DNA from: Auanema rhodensis
Lineage: Eukaryota; Nematoda; Chromadorea; Rhabditida; Rhabditidae
Direction: 5' to 3'
DNA length: 64,000 nucleotides
Assembly: GCA_964057225.1 (NCBI GenBank)
Contig: OZ059899.1
Span: 14,640,501-14,704,500, forward strand
Part shown: piece by piece, positions 16,621-25,451 of the stretch
Layout of the letters: the number at the start of each line of letters is the position of its first letter
How positions within the stretch are numbered: position 1 is the first letter of the stretch
The notes under the pieces: model-generated
The model's database searches: none
The model's input: the letters and a program-made list of their open reading frames with translations, nothing else
Told to the model about the DNA's origin: nothing
Program-made: the position numbers and the translations under genes

Positions 16621-18202
16621 GAGCCCGAGGATCAGGAGCCCGAGGATCAGGAGCCCGAGGATCAGGAGCCCGAGGATCAGGAGCCCGAGGATCAGGAGCC
16701 CGAGGATCAGGAGCCCGAGGATCAGGAGCCCGAGGATCAGGAGCCCGAGGATCAGGAGCCCGAGGATCAGGAGCCCGAGGAGAAGGAGCCCGAGGATCAG
16801 GAGCTCGAGGAGGAGGAGCCGAGGAGAAGGAGCCGAGGAGAAGGAGCCCGAGGAGGAGGAGCCGAGGATCAGGAGCCCGAGGATCAGGAGCCGAGGAGGA
16901 GGAGTCGAGGATCAGGAGCCCGAGGATCAGGAGCCGAGGAGGAGGAGTCGAGGATCAGGAGCCCGAGGATCAGGAGCCGAGGAGGAGGAGCCGAGGATCA
17001 GGAGCCCGAGGATCAGGAGCCGAGGAGGAGGAGCCGAGGAGAAGGAGCCCGAGGATCAGGATCCGAGGAGGAGGAGCCGAGGAGAAGGAGCCCGAGGATC
17101 AGGATCCGAGGAGGAGGAGCCGAGGAGAAGGAGCCCGAGGATCAGGAGCCGAGGAGGAGGAGCCGAGGAGAAGGAGCCCGAGGATCAGGAGCCGAGGAGG
17201 AGGAGCCGAGGAGAAGGAGCCCGAGGATCAGGAGCCGAGGAGAAGGAGCCCGAGGATCAGGAGCCGAGGAGGAGGAGCCGAGGAGAAGGAGCCCGAGGAT
17301 CAGGAGCCGAGGAGGAGGAGCCGAGGAGAAGGAGCCCGAGGATCAGGAGCCGAGGAGGAGGAGCCGAGGAGAAGGAGCCCGAGGATCAGGAGCCGAGGAG
17401 GAGGAGCCGAGGAGAAGGAGCCCGAGGATCAGGAGCCGAGGAGGAGGAGCCGAGGAGAAGGAGCCCGAGGATCAGGAGCCGAGGAGGAGGAGCCGAGGAG
17501 AAGGAGCCCGAGGATCAGGAGCCGAGGAGGAGGAGCCGAGGAGAAGGAGCCCGAGGATCAGGAGCCGAGGAGGAGGAGCCGAGGAGAAGGAGCCCGAGGA
17601 TCAGGAGCCGAGGAGGAGGAGCCGAGGAGAAGGAGCCCGAGGATCAGGATCCGAGGAGGAGGAGCCGAGGAGAAGGAGCCCGAGGATCAGGATCCGAGGA
17701 GGAGGAGCCGAGGAGAAGGAGCCCGAGGATCAGGAGCCGAGGAGGAGGAGCCGAGGAGAAGGAGCCCGAGGATCAGGAGCCGAGGAGGAGGAGCCGAGGA
17801 GAAGGAGCCCGAGGATCAGGAGCCGAGGAGGAGGAGCCGAGGAGAAGGAGCCCGAGGATCAGGAGCCGAGGAGGAGGAGCCGAGGAGAAGGAGCCCGAGG
17901 ATCAGGAGCCGAGGAGGAGGAGCCGAGGAGAAGGAGCCCGAGGATCAGGAGCCGAGGAGGAGGAGCCGAGGAGAAGGAGCCCGAGGATCAGGAGCCGAGG
18001 AGGAGGAGCCGAGGAGAAGGAGCCCGAGGATCAAAACGACAAGGAGATATGGACAATCCTTTTGGAGCCTGAGGATCAGAAACCCGAGGACGAGGAGCCC
18101 GAGGACGGGGAGCCCGAAGACGAGGAGCCCGAGGACGGAGAGCCCGAAGACGAGGAGCCCGCGGACGAAGAGCCCGAGGAGGAGCCCGAGAAGGAAGAGC
18201 CG
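16621..18202 (+). repeat. GC-rich minisatellite, 15-bp units then 43-bp compound units
   Basis: Begins with about ten nearly perfect copies of GAGCCCGAGGATCAG (15 bp). From about 16,800 it becomes a compound unit of 14+14+15 bp (GAGGATCAGGAGCC, GAGGAGGAGGAGCC, GAGGAGAAGGAGCCC), repeated to about 18,030. It ends in diverged GAGCCCGAGGACGAG-type copies from 18,065. The + strand is almost pure purine plus C, and GC content is far above the flanks. The 15-bp unit encodes Glu-Pro-Glu-Asp-Gln, but the 43-bp unit breaks the frame at each repeat, so the array as a whole is not coding. Confidence 0.95.
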
Positions 18203-18205
18203 AGG

Positions 18206-18522
18206 AAAATAATTTCAGCTTGGGTATTCAGATGTGTAGAATATGAAATTCCTGGTGAGATTTGGCTAGGTCTTCTGCTTTTTCCGGAAAAGGGGTTTAT
18301 ACCGAGACTATCCACAAAATTTGTTCACAAAAAAGTTCAGGCTGTAGTCACGTTGTGTTCCCTGAATGATCGCTTTTCTCAAAATTCATCCACAAAATTC
18401 AAACAAAAATAGTTTGACGTTGGGTATTTAGATGCGTAGAATCTGATTTTCTTGGTGAGATTGGGCTAGGACTTCTGATTTTTCCGGAAAAGGGGTTTAT
18501 ACCGAGACTATCCACAAGATTT
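18206..18522 (+). repeat. 1.6 diverged monomers of the 200-bp satellite
   Basis: Starts directly after the minisatellite with GGGTATTCAGATGTGTAGAA and runs through one complete and one partial monomer in the same orientation as the main array. It stops inside the CCACAAGATTT box at 18,522, where unrelated DNA with a transposon-like end begins. Confidence 0.9.
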
Positions 18523-19198
18523 AGTCCTGTGCGAAATAGTTGGGACACACACTAGAAACCCTTATACCTTCTCAGACAAACTACAAAAACTGAGAAAAAA
18601 TATATTTTGGATGTTAAAAAACGATAATGAACTTAAAAAAAATTTAAAACAGTCAAAAAATCATATTTAAAAGTATTTTCTGAAGTCTCCGAAATTTTTA
18701 TAAATAGCTTGAAGTCTTTTTTCATGATTTTCAGAAGTTTCATCAAGATTTCAGAAATAATTTTTTGATAGAATGTTAGGAGTACCCTAAACATCAATTT
18801 TTCTTTTAAACGGGAGAATTTGGTTGTACGTCAACCAAGATCTCTTCATAGATATCCAGTAAGATTCAGATGCTGAAGCTTACTTGTTTGAAGCTATGCC
18901 ATAGGAAAAACTTGGTTATTGATCGAGCTTTGTGCTCAGAATGATTTTAAAATATTTTAAATGAAGTAACTTGTTTCCTAATTTCAAATTTTATTAAATC
19001 AAAAAATATTATTCAAAATAGTCAAAAAACACTATTTTTTACATGTACAGTACTGTGGGATACCTGAAAGAGCCGACACAACCCCCTTCAAACTACAAAA
19101 TAATTTCAAAAAAATTTATTTAATTAATGAAGTTTTTCAATAATCATCATATTTTTTTGATTTTTTGAGTGTCCCACTTTAATTGCAAGGGACTGTAC
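18523..19198. mobile_element. Tc1/mariner-like short inverted-repeat element(s)
   Basis: The left end AGTCCTGTGCGAAATAGTTG (to GGGACAC at 18,548) interrupts a satellite monomer. GTGTCCCACTTTAATTGCAAGGGACTGTA around 19,169-19,198 is a looser inverted partner. A related end (ACAGTACTGTGGGATAC, with CCCCTTCAAACTACAAAA) lies inside at about 19,046-19,105, suggesting nesting. No transposase frame is present. The left end matches better the distant right end at 24,101-24,126, so the true boundaries are uncertain. Confidence 0.4.
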
Positions 19199-19297
19199 AT
19201 TCAAACGTTCAGAACTTTTTAAATGTTATTTTTAAACTTTTATTAAATAATAATAATAATAGTAAATGATATGTATGTATATTCCTTGGAAGATCCC

Positions 19298-19620
19298 TCA
19301 AGCAATGCCATCGGCGAGATTGCTTTGTACAGTAGATTCAGCACCTGCGCTATCCCCGATAGCCTGTTCCTCGGTTATGGCATCTGGCAGAGGTGGCCAC
19401 GGACTAAACACAAAATAATTTGAATAAATCTAGGAAAAGTTTTAAACTTATCAAATAGAAATATTGTTTTTAAAATTGTTATAAAAGAAAGCAGAAAGTT
19501 TAGAGGTTTTGCATACCTGATTGATGTCGCAGTAGAGTATCAATTTCCTGAATCTTCTCGACAAGAGTTCCGACCACAACTTCCTGCGTGTCCAGAACCA
19601 TCTCGAACAAGTAGTGGAAA
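19298..19620 (-). CDS. two-exon gene fragment, unidentified
   Basis: On the minus strand, an exon from 19,620 down to 19,517 with ATG at 19,601 (MVLDTQEVVVGTLVEKIQEI...) ends in a good donor. It joins in phase to an exon 19,383-19,298 ending in TGA, giving 56 residues from that ATG. The frame is also open upstream of the ATG to an acceptor at 19,621-19,622, so this is probably the 3' end of a longer gene. The missing part would lie where a mariner copy now sits (19,777-20,536). The EKIQEIDTLL stretch is weakly reminiscent of the C-terminal helix of Mediator subunit 21, which is too little to name it. Confidence 0.35.
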
Positions 19621-19776
19621 CTTAAGTTTCACTTACGGAAACGAAACGGGAGGCCATGATTGAGTCTATAAACACCTTGTATATTCGATTAGTTCGAGCA
19701 AGAGTGAGAAAATAGGAAAAGTTATTAACAAACCCAAGGTTAAGGAGAAAATAGCAGTGATGTCACAGTACATGTA

Positions 19777-20536
19777 TTAGGTCCCGAACTAAGTCTTGCC
19801 CCCCCCCCTAGTTTTTCGAATTTTTTCGAAAAATTTAAAAAAAAATTTAAAATTATTTAAAATTAAGAAAAATTTGAATATTTTAAAACAATATTATCAA
19901 AAAAAAATTTTCAAAAAACAAATTTTTTTGTTTGAAAAATTGATTTTCATTTTCCATCTTTTTTTTTGCTGTTTTCTGTTATGAATTCTACTCATGCGCG
20001 CCATACTCTTTTTTATCATTTTAATGAAGGATTATCTGCGAAAGCAGCCTTTAAAAAAATGAGAGCTGTTTATGGAGATTCATCTCCAAACTACAGCACA
20101 TGCAAAAGATGGTATTCGCGTTTTAGAGCGGGCGAAACCGATTTAAAAGATCGTCCAAGGTCTGGCGCTGGTAAGAAATTCAGCAACGCAGACTCAACAG
20201 ACGCTTCAGGACATGAAATGGACGGTTTTGAAGCATCCCCCATACTCTCCAGATCTTGCTCCAACAGATTACCATCTGTTTAGATCGATGGAGCATAGTT
20301 TAAGGGGTGAAAACTTCGAAACCTTAGAGGAAGTTGAAAATTTTGTTAAAATCTTTTTTGCATCTAAAAGTAAACTATTTTTCAGAAACGGAATTCGAAA
20401 GCTGAAAGAAAAGTGGGAGAAGGTTATTGCCAACAAAGGGCAATACAGTATTTAATAAACTTTTTGCAACTCTTATACTTTTTTTTGATTTTTCATATCG
20501 CACTAGGGGGGGCGCAAGACTTAGTTCGGGACCTAA
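19777..20536 (+). mobile_element. internally deleted mariner transposon
   Basis: Perfect 23-bp terminal inverted repeats, TTAGGTCCCGAACTAAGTCT... at 19,777 and its complement ending at 20,536, continue into C-rich/G-rich subterminal runs. TA flanks each side (19,775-19,776 and 20,537-20,538), the usual target duplication. At 760 bp it is shorter than the roughly 1.3 kb of complete mariners because the middle of the transposase is missing. It is therefore non-autonomous, and well preserved ends suggest recent movement. Confidence 0.93.
19981..20455 (+). pseudogene. mariner transposase remnant (DNA-binding head and C-terminal tail)
   Basis: From ATG 19,981 about 60 residues match the mariner helix-turn-helix head, including CKRWYSRFRAGETDLKDRPR. 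Near 20,175-20,213 the coding sequence jumps, with a frame change, to the C-terminal block HPPYSPDLAPTDYHLFRS, which carries the third catalytic aspartate. It runs to TAA at 20,453-20,455. The segment that should hold the first two catalytic aspartates of the D,D34D triad is deleted, so no active enzyme can be made. Confidence 0.93.
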
Positions 20537-20667
20537 TATGTATAATTTAGGAATCCTAGCGAATAGATTTGTATTTTTGGATCAAATACTTAGATCCACT
20601 AATCTCAGTTCTAATAACGAATACTGGATACCTGTACAAGCTGAAATTTTCTATATATTATACATAA

Positions 20668-22127
20668 TTAAATATAAAAATAAACATTTTTTATGTTTCT
20701 TTTACATGTTATGAAGTTGAAAAATTGTAATTTATCTGAAAAATTAGATTGTAAAATAGAATAATTAGTAATCTTACCGTATTGAAGACGTACTAAATAA
20801 GGTTTACTAAAATAAATAATATAACAAACATTAATTATGCCATAGGATCCAATTATTAAATATACAGAATCAATTGAAGCTGAAATCAAAAATTGATATT
20901 GAAGATTGATGAAACTATAATTATACTTCTAGAAGGAAATAATGGAACAAGTACGGCAACTAATGTCATTATTCCACACGAAAAAAATAAAACAAGTAAA
21001 GAGATTGTCTGGAATAGAAAGTTTCAGTTGCATCTGTGAGAGCATTCATTCAATTTCTACCTGCGTGACAACAAGCATGAGCATTCTCTTATGCATCAAT
21101 CTGGTTTCAGGAGAAAGCATGGTTTGAGATAGAAATAATCCACGTACAGTAAGAAAGAATAACCATGTTATACAAAATGAAATTAATAAGAAGATTATGA
21201 TGAATGCGATGAATAAAGAAAGGAATTTAAATTCAAAAAGTTCAAATCCATTAATTCCTTTCTTGTGTACTATGCTGGCAAATGCAGGACACATCTGAAT
21301 AGAAGATAATGTGATAGGTGATTTGAAAGCTTCAAAGTTCAAATAAGAAAGAGAAAGAAGATAATACCTTAATTATATTATCCATACCATCATTTTCTGG
21401 AGCAAATATTATAGTTAATACTAGCCATGGTACAGATGAGCCCAAAACAGTCGTATATATTACGCTTCGTTTAGCTTTTTTATAATTTAATATAACACAT
21501 TGATAACGATAGTAAAATAAAAGAATAAATGATGAACCCATAAGTAGGTATAAACCAAATTGTAAACATGTTCCATAATAATTGTCTAGGCCCAACAAGG
21601 TTGATAAACCAGACGAATATGATACAGGAAGAGGAACATATGTTACTGGAATCTGAAATCATTTCAATATCTTCTAGGTTTTCAAATTTAAAAGTAATTT
21701 GAAATCTCAATAAAGATGTTCGGAAATGAAAGGTGGACAGCGCAGAAAGTTAGCAGTTTGTAAGATTTATTTGGATTTAGAATTAGAGCAAAGCTTGGAA
21801 AAAGACAAAAGCATGCAAGAGGATTTAGAGCTCCAGCTCAAAACTTGAATTTTCAAAAAAAGTTGAGAGAAAGTAATATATATAAAACTTGATGAAACTT
21901 ACCAGACCAACACATAGTGTTATAGATGCAATTGCTGTTGTCAAATGATTAAATAATAAATAATATTTAAATGATCCCATAGGTTTAGTTGAATGAAAAT
22001 AAATTAAATAATATGTATATATACTAATAATTAAGATAATACAGCCTAATACTACAGATACTATAATATATAAAGTTGTTCCTTCTTCAACTACTGTAGG
22101 ACATGTAATTTGCATTAGATATTTCAA
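20668..22127 (-). CDS. nematode serpentine chemoreceptor (Srh/Sri/Str-type 7TM GPCR)
   Basis: Six exons on the minus strand (22127-21903, 21652-21368, 21294-21061, 21008-20927, 20879-20778, 20735-20668) join in phase to 331 codons, the usual size of nematode Str-superfamily receptors. These receptors detect small molecules in sensory neurons. The protein has seven hydrophobic helices. The first two lie either side of TKPMGSFKYYLLFNHL, a typical first cytoplasmic loop, and TM3 ends in LFYYRYQ. The third intracellular region has the LSPETRLMHKRMLM block with VVTQ before TM6, and TM7 is followed by SKPYLVRLQ. No stop, frameshift or broken splice site was found. It lies inside the transposon-rich island between two satellite segments, with its 3' end only 130 bp from the mariner copy. 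Exact subfamily is uncertain. Confidence 0.85.
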
Positions 22128-23469
22128 TCAATATTATATAAATTATATTTTAATTATTGAAGAAATATCTGAAGCTGTTCATTGTATTCACATTTGGAGT
22201 AGTAGACTGTGTTCTCTGTCAAAATTATATTTAGTATAGTTAATATGATTAGCAACTTAATAAGTCATATGTTTCGAATTAAAAGGAAAAACGACACTTC
22301 TGCAATTGTTGCCACTACCCCTTCCAGCCGATGTTGACGTAACACAGGAAAACGTGTAGATTAGATAGTTGTGATTTTCACTAATTTTTTAAAAATTTTT
22401 AGCACAAGCCTAAGCCTGAACCCAAGCTTGAACCTAAGTTTGGATTTCACAAAACTTTAGGCAGTTAATAAACTTAAGCCTGAGTTACTATGTATCTGTT
22501 TATTTTAGTACACCGCTAAGAAATTTGCATTTCAATTGCGATAGAGAGTTGGTGGCAACAAATGCAGAAGATTTGGAAAAACTACATTATACAATTAAAA
22601 TTTAAGCAATAAACTTTGAAATATGCTTTCAGTTAAAGATTAATGTGAAGTATTGTTGAATGTCTGAATTTGAAAAAAAAAAATTGGCGAATTTCATCAA
22701 AAAGGTCTATTCATATTCACTCTCACAGTAAAAACAAATCTCTCTATGAACGAGAATAAAAACAAAAAAATGTATATGAAAAGGAACAAAGTCCTCTTTG
22801 CAGGAGATAGATCATATGTTATATTGTATGTTGAGGTATATTTCAAGCATGGAATGCTTGAATTCATATGTACAGATCAAGCTTGAAATATGTTGTTCTT
22901 TGTTATTTTCCAATTGTTTATTCTCATGATATCTGAAATCATTATTTTGAAAAATCTATAAAAAAAAGGCTACAAATTAAATATTAAGAAACCAGTTGAG
23001 GAATATAATGACTTGGTTGGAAGAGAAGAACGGGAAGGAAGTGGAACTTTGAGCTGAACTACTATTATAGCTTCAGCAATACAAAATAATTAGCAAGAAA
23101 ATGAGCGTAATGAGCGGTTCTAGACAAAAAAGCAATGAACGCTATATGCTATTGAAGTTGAAGTACACATCCATCAAAGCGTTAATAAAACAAAAAAATT
23201 AAAATGATATCAGAATACGAATGCTATTCTATCTTTCTTCTTTTAGAAGAAGAGGTAATAATAGATTTGGCATATAATACATAAAGCTGGACAAAACAAG
23301 TTGTGGAGGTTCATAAAGGGAAAACTTTGTCAGTTTGTGCTAACTGAATGTTTGATTTGTGGGTTTGAAGATTCATTGACCACCTTAACAGAGTATACTA
23401 ACTAAAAGATTTGAATATCAAATATAAGACGTATTTGAAATCCTAATAGAGAAACGTATTTGGAACATA
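22128..23469. other. intergenic, 5' side of the chemoreceptor
   Basis: AT-rich sequence of ordinary composition. No exon with credible splice signals, RNA gene or transposon end was recognised. It contains the presumed promoter of the divergent minus-strand chemoreceptor. Confidence 0.5.
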
Positions 23470-24129
23470 TACAGTGCTGTGCAGTGAAGGTTGCACACCC
23501 CAGAAAACCCCTTCAAACTACAAAAAAAATTTGTTTTGATTATATTGTTTATATTCAGTGAAAATGTATGTTAATATAATGAAAACTGATTTTAATATTA
23601 TTTTCTAAATTTATAAGGAAAAACAGTGTTTTTTGACTATTTTGAATAATCCCTTTTGATTCAACAAAATTTGAGATTATAAACTATATGAACTCGCAAA
23701 ATTTTTGAAATTAAAAAAAAATTTTGGGGCTGGTATCGTTTCAGACCCCCCGGATTTGGGATAGAGCACTCCCGCTGGTTTATGCAAAGCTAGTGCGTGC
23801 CCAAAATGTTATCTTAGATCATGCGTTATTTACTCGAAAATACAGTCTCATTTCTGCGAGTTTAATACTTTTAAATTTTGTTGAAGCTTTCTCTATCTGG
23901 GGGGGATACCCCCCCAGACCCCCCGGATCTGGGATAGAGCACTCCCGCTAGTTTATGCAAAACTGGTGCGTGCCAAAAATGTTATAAGCGCGCTCTAATG
24001 TTAACTCTCTCATTATTAGGGGGGGGGTGGGCGAAACAATACCAGCGCCAAAATTTTTTTTTGTAGTTTGAAGGGGTTTTCTGGGGCCTCTAACATTGGG
24101 GTGTCCTAACTATTTCGCACAGGACTGTA
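23470..24129. mobile_element. MITE-like Tc1/mariner element with an internal duplication
   Basis: The left end TACAGTGCTGTGC...ACACCCCAGAAAACCCC followed by TTCAAACTACAAAAAAAATTT is mirrored by a right end reading, in reverse complement, TACAGTCCTGTGCGAAATAG, then ACACCCC and the same CCCAGAAAACCCCTTCAAACTACAAA box. TA stands at both borders. Inside, a segment of about 68 bp (around 23,744-23,811) recurs in direct orientation at about 23,919-23,982 with a few changes. There is no transposase, so any movement would need an enzyme supplied elsewhere. Confidence 0.7.
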
Positions 24130-24185
24130 ATTATGCTTATAATAATTCTTAAAATTTACTAAAAAAATGTCTGTTTAGGTTGAGG

Positions 24186-24956
24186 ATGCATCTTGAGACT
24201 GTGAAGAATCTTGAAAAGGCCCTTTTCACGACGACGAAAGCAGATGCTGTCGTGCATTCATGCGTTGTGGCCTTCGACAAGAAACGCGCAGTGTCCTTTC
24301 GACATGGCCCGCACTCGAAGTTCAAGAAAAAAGAAAAAGTCGATTTGTACAATGTGTTCGATCCGGAAATTCAACTCGAGGTTTTCTTTCCCAATTTTTT
24401 GAAATAGCTTTCTTTTTAGGCCGTTGTGCGATCAATTTCTGAGGTTTATGACGTGATTGTTTTCGAACTGCTCTCTGGAGAATTTTCGAATTATCCATAT
24501 GCGTCTGATGTCATGTACCGCGGCCAAGACTATAAACAATTGGGTATCAATCCACTACGGGACCCGATTTGGAAAGCCGGAATAATTTCGGAAAGTCACG
24601 GTATGTCTAATTTCTTAACTTTACAGATATCTACTGTTTGATTTAGTTGGGTTCTTCATTGGAAGTTCCCATGAAACATCTGGTGATTCCGGCTCAGGGA
24701 TTTTCGACCTGTCTGGCCGCTTTCTCGGAATTTCAATTGCCAAGAAAAACTTCATCTTTGCTGATCGTGGAAACGTACCAATTGGAGAAGCCGCTGATCA
24801 TCATCCAGACACGACAATTATTGACCGCAACGCTATCTTTGCAATTTCGGATATTGTTGGTCCAGATGTAAGTTGATTTAGTTAAAAATTGGTTTAATTG
24901 TTACGTTTCAGCCGTTTGAGCCGCCCGAAAAGAAGCACATGGACGACATGAGTTGA
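24186..24956 (+). CDS. compact trypsin-fold serine protease
   Basis: Four exons (24186-24380, 24420-24600, 24647-24867, 24912-24956) join in phase to 213 codons. A chymotrypsin-type triad appears in order: His40 in VSFRHG, Asp76 in VYDVIVFEL and Ser140 in SGDSGSGIFDLSGRFLGI, the hallmark nucleophile loop. It is smaller than most secreted trypsins (His-Asp-Ser spacing 36 and 64) and closer to Trypsin_2-like intracellular or element-borne proteases. No signal peptide is visible. The ATG lies 7 nt after an acceptor (ag 24,177-24,178); the frame is open to it, so trans-splicing or a lost upstream exon next to the transposon end at 24,129 are both possible. Codons are more G/C-ending than in the neighbouring genes. 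AATAAA lies 44 nt after the stop. Substrate unknown. Confidence 0.75.
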
Positions 24957-24999
24957 CTCCGAAGATCTCTATTACTGTGAACTGTTCTCTTGTAAGCCA

Positions 25000-25005
25000 A
25001 ATAAA
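25000..25005 (+). promoter_or_regulatory. polyadenylation signal of the protease gene
   Basis: AATAAA 44 nt beyond the protease stop codon, on the same strand. Confidence 0.6.
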
Positions 25006-25451
25006 CTTTTATTGCTGAATATTGTAACGATTTTATAAATGTCTGGCATGCAAACATCTCGGAAATTGTTGCTTTTTAACTCAGGCTACGAGGCTTAAGA
25101 GGTCAATGTTGGTTAGCGCTTTCAGATCTTTTTTAAGAGTTTTAATTTAATAAGATGTTTTTTTATTTAAATTCTGCTTGCTAAAAATTTGTGATAATTA
25201 AAGATTTTTCGTTTGTTAGAGCGTCAAAATCATTGATAAGAGGTCAAAAAAACGCTAAAAACAGCGAAAAATGAAAAGTACCCTGTTTGGGATGGTTGGC
25301 GCGCCAGACTTTTAGTATCGAATTTCACCCAAATTGAAAAACTCTTGAAATCATACTTAAATTATTAAAACTTATCACTTTTTGTTGAAAAACACCATTT
25401 TCTAAAAAAGGGCGAAAGGGTGCTCCAGTGTGACCCTATTATATACTGCTA
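25006..25451. other. spacer between the protease gene and the main satellite
   Basis: Ordinary AT-rich sequence with no recognised gene or element. It ends in TACTGCTACAAGAAAAG, where the satellite resumes at the AAAAGTTCAGGCTG box. No inverted repeat matching 18,523 was seen at this border. Confidence 0.5.

Noticed and set aside
18062-18412. 116-codon frame beginning with Glu-Pro-Glu-Asp repeats and ending in satellite sequence
   Set aside because: It fuses the degenerate minisatellite edge to a satellite monomer. Most likely chance read-through with no independent evidence of coding.
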